A stretch of 64,000 nt of DNA from Selenia dentaria. Its lineage: Eukaryota > Arthropoda > Insecta > Lepidoptera > Geometridae. A program made the position numbers and the translations under genes. Below are positions 18,281 to 28,064 of this stretch, piece by piece. Location of the stretch: the NCBI GenBank assembly GCA_917880725.1, contig OU862902.1:721371-785370 (forward strand). Direction: 5' to 3'. Under the pieces are notes generated by a model that made no database searches, had not been told where the DNA came from, and saw only the letters and a program-made list of their open reading frames with translations. Every line of letters begins with the position of its first letter. Positions within the stretch are counted from its first letter, which is position 1.

Positions 18281-18533
18281 AGTATTACTTTTTAAAGCAC
18301 TAACGCCTGCTTAAGCGATCTCAAACATTGAAATTTATAGAGAGAAAAATTCCATCCTCGGACGGGATCCGTTCCCGCAAGACGGTTAGTCAAATAGAGA
18401 GTTAAAATTCGATGCTTATCTAGACTAGACTATCGGTGGCCTAGTTGGTCAATGGCGTCTGACACGGAGAGTCAGAAGACGCGGGTTCGAATCCCGTCCC
18501 AGGATGGAATTTTTCTCTCTATAAATTTCAATG
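18281..18533. mobile_element. Foldback SINE-like element with tRNA-like Pol III boxes
   Basis: ATTAAGTTTTAT occurs at 18269-18280 and again at 18534-18545, flanking 253 bp. Inside, 53-nt arms at 18326-18378 and 18481-18533 are inverted copies with 49 matches of 53 by eye. The right arm ends exactly where the second direct repeat starts. Between and within the arms lie an A-box-like TGGCCTAGTTGG (18437-18448) and a B box GGTTCGAATCC (18484-18494), 35 nt apart. The anticodon-like stem TCTGAC/GTCAGA encloses ACGGAGA. The left arm also carries a mutated inverse copy of the B-box region. Confidence 0.7.
18437..18494 (+). promoter_or_regulatory. tRNA-like A and B boxes (Pol III internal promoter)
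   Basis: TGGCCTAGTTGG fits the A-box consensus and GGTTCGAATCC fits the B box. Anticodon-like and T-arm-like stems can be drawn between and around them. A 7-bp acceptor stem cannot: the bases before the A box do not pair with those after the T arm. This is a tRNA-derived promoter of a SINE-like element rather than a working tRNA gene. The loop would read GGA (Ser). Confidence 0.6.
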
Positions 18534-18545
18534 ATTAAGTTTTAT

Positions 18546-19183
18546 GTTGACGAACCATAAAATTATGTAATATTTAAAGCATTGTTAGTGATAAATTGTT
18601 CTCACTGAAAATGTTAAGTATATAAACCTTAAAAGGTATTATTTATTATATTATATTATTATATTATTTAAGGTTATATTTTATTAGTACTTAGGAATTT
18701 ATTTAGGACCGAAGTAGGGCTAAGGAAATAGTATTTCGCTTACCGGGTTATACATTAACTTCGTGATGGTTCAATCGGGAGCAAATAAGTAAATTCACGC
18801 GCTAGTGGTGTCTATCATTAGAGACGTAGGTTTCAATAAAGACTTCGTCGTATCAATACAATCTATTAGTATGCAAGACATAGAAACTAGAGACTAACTA
18901 TGAAATATTTTTAATCAATATAAAGTAAGGAATACAGAAATATTTGCCTGCAATATGTATTTGATGCAATAATATATTATATCCATTTTCTTCTATTTAT
19001 TTAAAAATCAACAAACAGTACACAGCAGAAGTACAGGATTAAAGCAGTAGGTATATATATAATAGCTGGTGTACGAGCATCGTTGACCACAGATTTATTA
19101 TAAATATTTTGTGTACAAAGATATAATTATACAGTTATACATTATTTGATTTACATATTAAATTTCTTCGTTAACTAATTGTG
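18546..19183. other. AT-rich non-coding, probable LINE 3' tails
   Basis: The sequence is AT-rich with TTATATTA repeats at 18645-18675. It is probably the remaining 3' UTR of the plus-strand LINE, followed by the 3' end of the minus-strand LINE near 19070. No gene or RNA motif was recognised. Confidence 0.4.
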
Positions 19184-19221
19184 CTAAGTGTAAGTAGTTG
19201 TAAATATATTTGTTGGTCTGC

Positions 19222-19965
19222 CTATACCAAATGAGGAACTAAATAGTTTTTCATCAAGTTTAAGCAGACCACTACCAAAAATACTTTTTTGTAGTAGAGA
19301 AGTATGTCTCGTGACTGTGGCCCCGGGGGGGGCAGCGCCAGGAGTTCCTCGTAGTCGTACAAACAAAAGACAAAGACGCTCAGATCTTTTTGATGCTGAA
19401 TCAAAAACAATTTAGGAAGAATGTTCGTTACTATCACCATCCGAAGCCCCCAACACCGACCTCCGGAATTCACCGACACGAGCATGAAAATGTCGATACT
19501 ATTAAAATGATCGTTATAAGATTTAGTCATTCGATACAAAGGAGACCGTTGACCCGAATTGGTGCGACAGGCTGCGATAGAAAAGGTTTTGTTCTCATTC
19601 CGTGAACTGGTTCTTGGAGGAACTTTGTAACATAGCCTGTTCACCAACTCGGGGCAATCATAACGATTGTGACAAATGTCATACAAAAGCAGAGCACCAA
19701 GTTGCAACCTTCTTGATTTTAAGTCGACTAAGTTATATTTCTCAAGCAGGTCTTCATAAGACATGACACTACGATTACATCTATAGTTGATACAACGCAA
19801 GAATTTCTTTTGAACGCTTTCGATATCTTTAGTATAACATTTATAGTAGGGATTCCATACTGATGCAGCGTATTCGAGCTGCGATCGGACTAGTGATTTG
19901 AATAATATATTGTAAGTAAGCTCATTTTTATATTTATTGGCAGATCTTAAAACAAAGTTATACAT
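19222..19965 (-). pseudogene. C-terminal part of the minus-strand LINE ORF
   Basis: The frame contains LVRSQLEYAASVWNPYY, VQKKFLRCINYRC and the later C-terminal tail typical of Jockey/CR1-like LINEs. A G-rich patch and hydrophobic residues at its end probably represent non-coding sequence read through after a lost stop. It continues the reverse transcriptase at 20046-20990 in another frame. Confidence 0.7.
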
Positions 19966-20045
19966 TTTAAAACTTCGTGCAATAATATTTTGTACATGTA
20001 TATCTAAAATTAATTTACTATCCAGAGTTATACCTAGATCCTTGA

Positions 20046-20990
20046 TTACTGTGGCCTTATCAAGATTCGAATTACACAGTGAATATCTATTGTACTTTTT
20101 TTACGAGTAAAACCAATTGATTTACATTTATTAAGACTAAGCGTTAGTTTATTGCTACTACAAAACATTGAGAACCGGTCCAGATCTGACTGAAAATTGA
20201 TGTGATCTTGATGGGTATTAATGGTATGATAAACTTTTAGGTCGTCAGCGTATAATAAAAACTGGCAATGTTTAAAACACTTGAAAATGTCATTGATGTA
20301 CAGTATAAATAACAAGGGCCCCAATATAAATCCCTGTGGAACCCCTGAACCAACTGGGACTGGCTCCGACTCATTTCCATTAATAACTACTTTTTGAGAT
20401 CGATTCATAATATAGGATTTGAACCAGCGCCACGAATGCCATTGAACGCAATTTTGTGTTAATAGTATTTTATGATCCACTCTGTCGAAAGCTTTTCAAA
20501 AATCAGTATATACCGCATCAGTTTGTTTGTTGATATCCATATTATTAAATAACTCAGTGTTGTATATCAATAGATTCGTAACTGTAGAACGGCGTTGAAC
20601 AAAACCATGTTAGTTGGGTATGATATTTAGATGTAAACTAGGATATATAGCATTATGAATTAATCTCTCGACTAGTTTCGACACAGCAGACAGAATGGAG
20701 ATAGGACGATAATTTTCTACATAATTTTTTGGGCCACTTTTATGTACTGGTACTATACGTGCCATCTTCCATGCTTGATAACAGACGCTTTCGCTCAAGC
20801 GTAAATTAAAAATGTGTTGTACGGGCATACAAATGGAATATGCTGTATGTTTTAAGAAGGATTGAGGAAAACCATCAGTTCCCGCTCCCTTTGTAGGGTC
20901 TAATCTGAGAAGTTCACGTTTGACATTGTCAATTGAGAAACTTACATCGATAATAATCGTGCTTGTGTTAGTGTCATGTACGTTGTGCAA
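20046..20990 (-). pseudogene. Reverse transcriptase of the minus-strand LINE
   Basis: Two frames carry the domain. The N-terminal part (20610-20990) has DPTKGAGTDGFPQSFLK and NYRPISILSAVSKLVERL. After a stop near 20610 and a frame change, 20046-20480 has GSGVPQGFILGPLLFILY and the catalytic LLYADDLKVYHTI. The Asp pair is preserved but the gene is broken. Confidence 0.75.
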
Positions 20991-21016
20991 ATTTTCTCTG
21001 TCATAATCATTAGGAA

Positions 21017-21962
21017 TTACTGATGGTTCAAAAACTGATTGGAAGTATTTGGAATATAAGTTGCATATTTTAGTAGGACCACTAGCAGATTCTTGCTGAT
21101 AGTTAACAGTGATAGGTATATCGGAATTTTTCTTTCTATTAGAAATGTAGGTCCAAAAAAATTGTACGTTACTTTTAATACTATTTTAAACATTTTTATT
21201 TTATAACAAGTATTCATTCTAACGCGGAGTCGCTTTCTGTACAAGGAAAATATTTCATAGTCTGATTTATTTTGTAAACTTTCCATTTTATCCAGGCTTT
21301 TTTCTTGTTATTATATATATGTCTCAGAGGTGAGTTAAACCATACATGAAAATCAGAGTTACACACGATTTTCTTAGGAATAGTTCTTGATATAATGCCA
21401 TAAATAATTTCATAAAACGTGTCGATGGCCGTGTAATCTGCTTTACCGAAACAGTATTGTATACTAATATTACGTTGCATAAAATGTTGGGTGAGATTCA
21501 TCAATCGGGACCAGTGGCGCAGCACGATTTATCTCACAATAAGTATTATTAGAAATAACTAAATCGAGTATATTTGAGGATTTATTTCTAATATTATTAA
21601 ATTGGAAACTTTTAGTAGTATTTCAGAAATCAATAAGTAAATTACATGATCTAGAAGTAGACGGCGTCTGTATTGGTTCCATATACATTTGTTTTGAGTA
21701 CCAACCCAATGAAGGCATGTTGAAATCGCCAATTATAAGATGATAATTTTTAGTATTTTCTATAAGTATATATTTTGCAAGTACTTTATGTAAGAAAAAT
21801 AAACGTCATATTTCAGCCCAGGAGGAATGTAAACGCCGCAAATAGTATATAAAGTAGTAGCATCAAACTTAAGTTCTATATATAAGTAATCAATGATAGC
21901 GGGCGGGTACGGCGCGGGGCAGGCGGCAGGGGCTCCTGTAGCATGCCTGTAGCCAGCGAGCG
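21017..21962 (-). pseudogene. Endonuclease end and linker of the minus-strand LINE
   Basis: Frames at 21760-21962 give the middle of an endonuclease domain (TLYTICGVYIPPG, followed by a GDFNMP-like block around 21715). Frames at 21017-21525 give the linker before the reverse transcriptase (HVWFNSPLRHIYNNKKKAW). Stops and frame changes are frequent. The first 80 bp next to the hAT boundary are GC-rich but match the style of the piece beyond the hAT at 32862-32935. Confidence 0.6.
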
Positions 21963-22421
21963 GAGCACGGCAGCGTTGCCGTTTGTACGGCAATTGCCGT
22001 TTCGTACGGCAATCAGGCTCTTTTAAGACGAATTGTACGGTATACGGCAGAGTGGTTATTGCCGTACGCTAAAATACGGCAATCAGGAAATCAGAGCTTA
22101 AAGAGGCATTGGTTATACCACTAGCTACTATAATTACGAAATGCAGTAAGATTTACTTCAATCAAAATTAAATAAATTGTAAATGAAACGTAATTATCGT
22201 TTGCGTAAAAATGAACGCAACTTTTCATTATTGTATTGTCTTTGGTATTAGGGGAATTCCCTAATCCTTATCGATATAGAATAGTTCAGTTTCTTACTCT
22301 TTCTTTGACCTTGCTCGCCGCTCGCGGCTCGTCACTACTTGTTAGTTCGTATCGAGATATAACTTATTTTTTAGTGTTGAAATAGTGTTTTCGCAATCAA
22401 GTGGCCAGTGATATTTACAAA

Positions 22422-23423
22422 ATGTCCTCGGATTCAGAAGAAGATAACACGGGTCCGTCAACACCTAAGAAATGTAAGAAAACCAAACACAGAGCCCAAA
22501 AGTATAGGACCCAATGGGAATCAGAAGGCGAATTTAAAGATTGGATTGGCCCTGATGAAAATAATATTCATAAGGCATATTGTAAACTATGTGATGTGAA
22601 AATATCTTGTGAAGTTTCTACTTTGAAGAGACACATTTCCAACGTTGAACATTCGCGGAAAATTAAAAAAAAAAAGCTTGCCAAGCCGATACATTCGTTT
22701 TCAAAAAATCTGATGTAAATTGCCCCCATGAAAATTCTGTTGCTGAACTTGAATTAAAACTTTGTTCATTTATGGCTGAGCATAACATTTCGTTCCAAAC
22801 CATGGATCATTTAAGTGAAATAATAAAAGTATACCTGATTCGAAAATTGCACCCGATATTAAATTGATAAGAACGAAATGTACAGGAGTAATAAAAAACG
22901 TTATTGGAGAATGTCACAAAAGCGATTTACAAACTTTGTTAAAATCAACAAAATTCAGTGTGCTAGTAGACGAGTCGACTGACATTTCATCTGTTAAAAC
23001 AATGTGTATCGTTGTGCGTCTATATGACCCTGAAACACGAAAAATTTCGAGTCTTCTATGGGAATTGCGACCTTTGTTTGAGAAGGATGATTTTGACGCT
23101 GCAAATCAAGGTGCAACTGGAGAAGCTATTTATAATTTCATTATCAAAAGCTTTCAGGACCGAAATGTTCCTACAGATAATATAATTGGATACGCTTCAG
23201 ACGGTGCTAGCGTCATGATGGGCCAGCACAATTCAGTAGCTAGTCGATTTATGTCAAACAATCTCGGCATAATCATTCTTAAATGCATCTGTCACTCGTT
23301 ACACCTGTGTGCAAGCGAAGCATGCAAGAAATTGCCAAGGCGGTGTAAGGATCTAGCCTGAAACGTGTATGGATACATTAAGCACAGCTCGAAACGTCAA
23401 TCTGAATTTGTCGAATTCCAGGT
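22422..23423 (+). pseudogene. hAT transposase, BED finger and first catalytic region
   Basis: The start at 22422 (MSSDSEEDNTGPS) leads into a BED-type zinc finger (YCKLCDVKISCE, then RHISNVEH). After frame changes near 22715 and 22840, the catalytic part follows: KFSVLVDESTDIS with the first acidic residues, YASDGASVMMG, and KCICHSLHLCASEACK. A TGA at 23359-23361 interrupts the frame. Sequence of the same style continues (GYIKHSSKRQSEFVEFQ) up to the BEL/Pao junction at 23423. The rest of the domain is missing until 32120. Confidence 0.8.
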
Positions 23424-23781
23424 TGGTTAAGCAGTTGTTCTGCAACCATACGGTAGTTAGGGAAGGTTTGCAGGTACCTGGTTTCCAATCGGGATGTCGG
23501 GAGACTCTGGATCTGATGGGCGCTGATGACCTGAGTTCCTCTGTGGAGGCGTCCTGCTGTGGACGTCGTGCTGAAGGGGCTGAAGAACTGTTGTTCACTT
23601 GTAGGTATAAAGTCCTGGTAACGCGGCGGCGCGGAGCGGATCTCGAATTTTGGCGTGCGCACGCGACTATACACTTCGGTTCACTGGTGGCGGGCGAGAG
23701 ACGCCTCGCTCCACGTTTACCGCTTGCCCGGCCGACGATCGTCTTATCGCGCGGGGGCGGCGGGGTGCGCGCGGGGGGTGA
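23424..23781 (-). repeat. 3' LTR of the BEL/Pao element
   Basis: This is the left copy of the LTR. On the plus strand it starts TGGTTAAGCAG and ends GCGGGGGGTGA. It is GC-rich in the right half. It matches the copy at 30448 except for about five changes, including two single-base indels. Confidence 0.85.
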
Positions 23782-23840
23782 AGTGACGTCGCGCTTTAGC
23801 GCGAACATATTCCCCACGCGGCAAAGGTGTGGTGTGGTGC

Positions 23841-25571
23841 TCAATCGATAGGCAGGCGGGCGATCTTGAGGACAGGTCGCGTCAAGATGCCCAAAGTCGT
23901 CTTGAGTTCCACCACTCGGGTGACGCCATCCCTCCCCGGGAGCGTCTTGGTGATGCGGCCCATGCGCCAGTGTAGAGGCGGCACCTGGTCGTCCACTATC
24001 AGTACCAGTTCCCCGACTTGAGGTGGGCTGGATCGGGAAGTCCATTTGGAGCGGGTTTGGAGGGTGTGCAGGTAGGACTTGGACCAGGATCGCCGAAAGT
24101 GTTGGGATAAGGATTGGACGAGCTTGAACCTTTTTAGTGCAGAAATGGCTTGGCCTTCTACCGAATATTCAGGTAAGGCGGTGAGCGGACGGCCAATAAG
24201 GAAATGACCCGCGGTGAGAACCTCAAGATCCGCAGGGTCAGAAGAGAGTGGGCTGAGAGGTCGTGAATTGAGCACGGCTTCAATGCGCGCTAATAGAGTT
24301 GAAAACTCCTCAAATGTGAGGCGTTGTTCGCCGACCACACGGTACAGTAATTGTTTAGCTGACTTTACCGCTGTTTCATGAAGTGCACCGAACCAGGGTG
24401 CCTTTGGTGGATTTAGCCACCACGTTATGTGCTGTTTAGAAAGCGTATGTGCGATACTGTCATTATTGGTTGCAAGAAAGGCCTGTATTTCCCTAAGTTC
24501 ATTCCTAGCGCCTACATAATTTGTACCGCAATCAGACCTAATCAACGTCGGTACACCGCGCCTAGAAACAAAACGCTGTAATGCCGCAAGGAACGCTTCC
24601 GTGGATAACTCAGATACCGGTTCGAGATGGACCGCCTTCGTGGCGAGACATGTTATAACACAGAAGTAGCCTTTTAATAGCTTGGCGTTTCTAAATGTAC
24701 TGGATTTTATCAAAAATGGTCCAGCAAAGTCCGTCGTGACTTTGCTAAATACGGGCTGAACGTTTACGCGGTCGGCGGGTAGGTCGGCCATGTACGGGGC
24801 CTTAGGTTTAGCGCGGAAACGAAAACAATGTATACATTTGTATACTCGATGGCGAATTACGCGGCGGGCTGATAATATCCAGAATTGCTGGCGTAAGAGT
24901 GAGTGCAGAGTGTCAGCACCTGGATGACAGTAAATTTTATGATAGTAGTCTATAATGAGATCAACTAGTGGACTCGAGCTGGGTAATATCAGTGGGTGCT
25001 GAGCGTCGTAACGCAGAGCAGACTGGGTGAGTCGACCACTCACTTTCAGTAAGTCGTTCTCTAAGAATGGTGACAGGCGTTGTACACGTATCGTACATTC
25101 TTTGTTGTGTCTTAAGCGATGTATGTCTTCAGCAAAGCAATTGTGTTGTACTGAGCGCACCCATTGTAAAAGGGCTTCTTTTCGTTCGCTGACCGTAATG
25201 AGCCCAGCGACACGCGCAGAGCGGCTCTGTCTGCAATTGTGTATGAATCGCTTTATACACGCCGTTACACCTATCAGTTTATCTAATGAGCTGAATCGTG
25301 TGAGCAGAGTCTCGTCGAGGTCAGGTACCGCTATGTGGGCGACGGCCTTCTTTGGCTTGAGGCCTGGTAGGGCGTGATGGCCCAACGCGGGCGGTAGGGC
25401 TGGCCATGTTTGTGGCGGGTCCTTGAGCCAGGACGGTGACCACCACATGTCATGCTTCAAGAGATCTTGAGCTGACATGCCCCTGCTGGCGCAGTCAGCA
25501 GGATTTAGGGTGGAGGGTACATGTAAGCTTGCATGTATTTGCCTTGATTGAGGAGACTCTGTTGGCTTCAA
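23841..25571 (-). CDS. BEL/Pao RNase H end, integrase and DUF5641-like region
   Basis: This frame has 576 open codons. It begins in the last part of RNase H (NPADCASRGMSAQDLL). The integrase zinc-binding region shows HPGADTLHSLLRQQF and CIHCFRFR. The DDE core has TTDFAGPF, IRSDCGTNYVGA and WFGALHETAVKSAK, and the C-terminal region has LNSRPLSPLSSDPADLEVL, GHFLIGRPLT and GRI. The catalytic acids appear intact. It is separated from the RNase H frame upstream by a one-base shift near 25570, so it is not expressed as part of the polyprotein in this copy. The stop at 23841 is about 60 bp from the 3' LTR. Confidence 0.85.
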   Translation of the reverse strand: MKPTESPQSRQIHASLHVPSTLNPADCASRGMSAQDLLKHDMWWSPSWLKDPPQTWPALPPALGHHALPGLKPKKAVAHIAVPDLDETLLTRFSSLDKLIGVTACIKRFIHNCRQSRSARVAGLITVSERKEALLQWVRSVQHNCFAEDIHRLRHNKECTIRVQRLSPFLENDLLKVSGRLTQSALRYDAQHPLILPSSSPLVDLIIDYYHKIYCHPGADTLHSLLRQQFWILSARRVIRHRVYKCIHCFRFRAKPKAPYMADLPADRVNVQPVFSKVTTDFAGPFLIKSSTFRNAKLLKGYFCVITCLATKAVHLEPVSELSTEAFLAALQRFVSRRGVPTLIRSDCGTNYVGARNELREIQAFLATNNDSIAHTLSKQHITWWLNPPKAPWFGALHETAVKSAKQLLYRVVGEQRLTFEEFSTLLARIEAVLNSRPLSPLSSDPADLEVLTAGHFLIGRPLTALPEYSVEGQAISALKRFKLVQSLSQHFRRSWSKSYLHTLQTRSKWTSRSSPPQVGELVLIVDDQVPPLHWRMGRITKTLPGRDGVTRVVELKTTLGILTRPVLKIARLPID

Positions 25572-26061
25572 ATGTCTGAAGCGATTGTACAGGCGTGTTC
25601 AGCCAGGCCAATACTATGGTACTGTCTGACCAACATATGTGCTGATGAACAGTGATATGAGCTGATAACTGGACCGAGATATGGGCCATGAGCTTAGCCA
25701 ACAAGTGAGCGGCTGAGAGCTCCAGTTTAGGAATGGTATGGCGGTTTTTAATAGGAGCTACCTTTGATTTGGACATGAGCAAGTGCACATGTACCTGTCC
25801 ATCAGGTGTAGTTTCGTGGAGGTATATAACCGCGGCGTAGCCGAGTTCTGAAGCATCCGCATATCCCTAAAGGGTGTGTGTGGATGCCTTGTTTGAGCAG
25901 ACGTTTCTTGGAAACCTGAGCGCTGAGAGACGTGGTAGGTCACGATAGATATTCTGACACTCAAAAGCGACGTCACTGGGTACTCGTTCGTCCCAATCGA
26001 GTTTTAAGGTCCACAACCTTTGAATCAAGGTTTTAGCGCGGAAGATGACGGGGCTGATTCA
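25572..26061 (-). pseudogene. BEL/Pao RNase H region, interrupted
   Basis: This continues the reverse transcriptase frame after the TGA at 26061-26059 (ISPVIF follows). It contains VAPIKNRHTIPKLEL and ICWSDSTIVLAWL, typical of BEL/Pao RNase H. A TAG lies at 25869-25867. The frame is lost near 25570, where the integrase frame takes over. Confidence 0.7.
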
Positions 26062-27162
26062 ACCGCATGGGTCGTACAGACGTGCTATAGTGCTGAGTAT
26101 TGACCTCTTGGTGAATCCATCTACCGTAGGTACTGAGACACTGTAGGTAAATTCGTCAGTTTGTGGTATCCATTGTATGCCAAGAACTTTGATGGAGTTA
26201 TCGTCTGGGCTGACGTCAAAATCTTTCGACATCTCGCACTGGTCATCTGGGAACCTTTCTAAGAGCTGGCGTGAGTTGGATGTCCACTTACGCAGTTGGA
26301 AACCCCCCAGTGCGAGTAGGCTAATCAACTCGGTTTGTAAGTTCATGGCTTCACCGACAGTATCATGTCCGGTGAGCACGTCGTCAACAAATATTGACCT
26401 AGAGAGCACCTGAGCGGCTCTGGGATAGCGTTGCCCTTCATCCGCGATCAACTGCTGGATGGTGCGGTTCGCTAAGAATGGGCTGGAGCGTAATCCGTAA
26501 GTCACGGTGGACAATGCATATGTTAATAAGGGCTGATCTGGCGATGAACGCCAGAGAATGAGCTGAAACCGTCTGTGGTAGGGCTGAATCATGATGTTTC
26601 TGAACATCTGTTGTATGTCTGTGCTGAAAACGACCTTGTGTGTTCGGAAGTTTAAAATGATATCCGTGATATCTCGCTGCAGGGCCGGTCCCGTATGCAA
26701 GGTGTCGTTGAGACTAGTGCCATTTGCGCTTTTACAACTAGCGTCAAAGACTGTACGTAGCTTGTCTGAATTGGCCTTGAAAATGCCATGGTGTGGTATG
26801 TAGCAGTGGGGCTGATCGCGGAACGTATTTGGATGGCAGGGGTTCATGTGACCTTTCTCTAGGTACTCCTGCATAAACGCTACATATTTTGAGCGGAGTT
26901 CGGGGTTTCGTTGGAGTTTCTTTTCGAGGTTGAGAAACCGCCGAAGTGCTATAGCGTGCGTAGCCCCTAGTTCGGGGGCATCCGTAACAAATGGTAGCGC
27001 GACTATATATTTACCAGACTGGTCCCTCGTGGTGGTGGACTGGTATATTTTTTCACACTCTTCGTGAGCTGATGTACCATCGGGAATGGTATTACTGACT
27101 TCTTCTACTTCCCAGAATCTCTCTAGAGCTGACTGGATGTCTTGGCTGGACTGTAGTGCCAA
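26062..27162 (-). pseudogene. BEL/Pao reverse transcriptase
   Basis: The 367-codon open segment carries FWEVEEVS at the N-terminus, then HHGIFKANSDKLRTVFDAS, VVFSTDIQQMFRNI and the catalytic SIFVDDVLTG (FVDD type). LGIQWIPQTDEF and LYDPCG follow near the end. It lies in the same frame as protease and gag but is preceded by a TAA (27219-27217) and followed by a TGA at 26061-26059. Tryptophan or leucine is usual at the latter position. The catalytic Asp pair is intact. Confidence 0.85.
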
Positions 27163-27216
27163 GTCAGTATGGTCAATTTGAGCTGAGTTGACTTGAAGCT
27201 GAGTGCCCGTATCTTG

Positions 27217-28050
27217 TTATACTGGGCCTAATAACGTGAAGTTAAATATCGTGCCGAAGGCTACAGGTCTGCCGGGCCCTAGAGAAATTTTAGTACCGTC
27301 TAAGATGCTACCTAATATGTCTGACCCTAATAAGAGGTCAATCGGTGCAGGTATGTTAAAAGAAAAATCTGCTAGTGGAACGTAATTGGTGCTTTCATCC
27401 AAACTAGGCAGTTTAGTGTGCGGTAAAACTCCCGTTACGTTTTTGAGCACATATGCTTTTGTCCTTATTACGGGCCTGTCCGTATGTACAGGTCGAAAAG
27501 TAATGTCGACATATGATGAAGAATTTTCTGAGTGCTGATCACCTATACCTTTTATTTTTAATTGGGTGCGCTGAGTAGGTAAACAAAGTCGCTTTACTAT
27601 GTTTTCATCTATTAGTGTTATCATAGAGCCACAGTCTAATAACGCTCGTGCTTGGTGAAAATTGCCTTTGCAGTCTGCTATCTCGAGTGAGACTGTAGGT
27701 AGTAGTACAGGTCTATTGTGAACACTGTCTGGCGTTGAGATGTCAGTAGTATGACTTAAGGTGTTTGCGACGACATTTTGTCGTCGTGTTGCTTGTGTGT
27801 GCTGCATAGTTGTGGGCTGATAAAATGTGTGCTGATTATCTGCGCGCTGCGATGTGTGCTGATTAACATTGCGCTGAGATGTGTGCTGATTAATAGTGCG
27901 CTGATAAGATATGTGCTGATTATCTACGCGCTGGGATGTGAGCTGATTAGCTTCGGGCTGATGTGTGTGCTGATGATTAGCCGTGAGCTGGGCTGATATG
28001 TGCTGAGTATGTGTGTGCTGAGTCGGTTTGTGTTTATTGTGCCGCCCTAG
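27217..28050 (-). CDS. BEL/Pao aspartic protease with repetitive linker
   Basis: The frame continues directly from gag past its TGA. The first 80 codons are a repetitive linker rich in Gln, His, Asn and Thr (units like NQHTSQR). The protease core has ALLDCGSMITLIDE, where the middle residue is Cys instead of the more usual Ser or Thr, and LLLGSDIL later. It would release Gag and Pol proteins from the polyprotein. It ends at a TAA at 27219-27217, still in the same frame as the reverse transcriptase. No methionine start fits the beginning, so translation must come through the gag stop, or the copy is broken here. Confidence 0.7.
   Translation of the reverse strand, partial: LGRHNKHKPTQHTHTQHISAQLTANHQHTHQPEANQLTSQRVDNQHISYQRTINQHTSQRNVNQHTSQRADNQHTFYQPTTMQHTQATRRQNVVANTLSHTTDISTPDSVHNRPVLLPTVSLEIADCKGNFHQARALLDCGSMITLIDENIVKRLCLPTQRTQLKIKGIGDQHSENSSSYVDITFRPVHTDRPVIRTKAYVLKNVTGVLPHTKLPSLDESTNYVPLADFSFNIPAPIDLLLGSDILGSILDGTKISLGPGRPVAFGTIFNFTLLGPV
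27805..28035 (-). repeat. Imperfect ~30-bp tandem repeats in the gag-protease linker
   Basis: GTGTGCTGATTA and GCGCTG words alternate on the plus strand, about seven or eight times. They encode the Gln/His/Asn-rich linker in minus-strand frame. The array begins about 15 bp after the gag stop. Confidence 0.75.
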
Positions 28051-28064
28051 TCACTGCCTAGGGG
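28046..28064 (-). promoter_or_regulatory. Candidate stop-codon readthrough site between gag and protease
   Basis: The gag stop is TGA at 28053-28051 and the next bases are CTAG, the sequence known to favour readthrough in animals. CCCTAG and CTAGGG flank it as a potential 6-bp stem with the stop in a 7-nt loop. The downstream protease frame is in phase. The element also has three other in-frame stops, so decay is an alternative explanation. Confidence 0.45.

Noticed and set aside
18430..18505. A working tRNA-Ser gene
   Set aside because: A and B boxes and an anticodon-like stem are present, but no acceptor stem can form, the residue before the anticodon is not T, and the unit is part of a foldback element.
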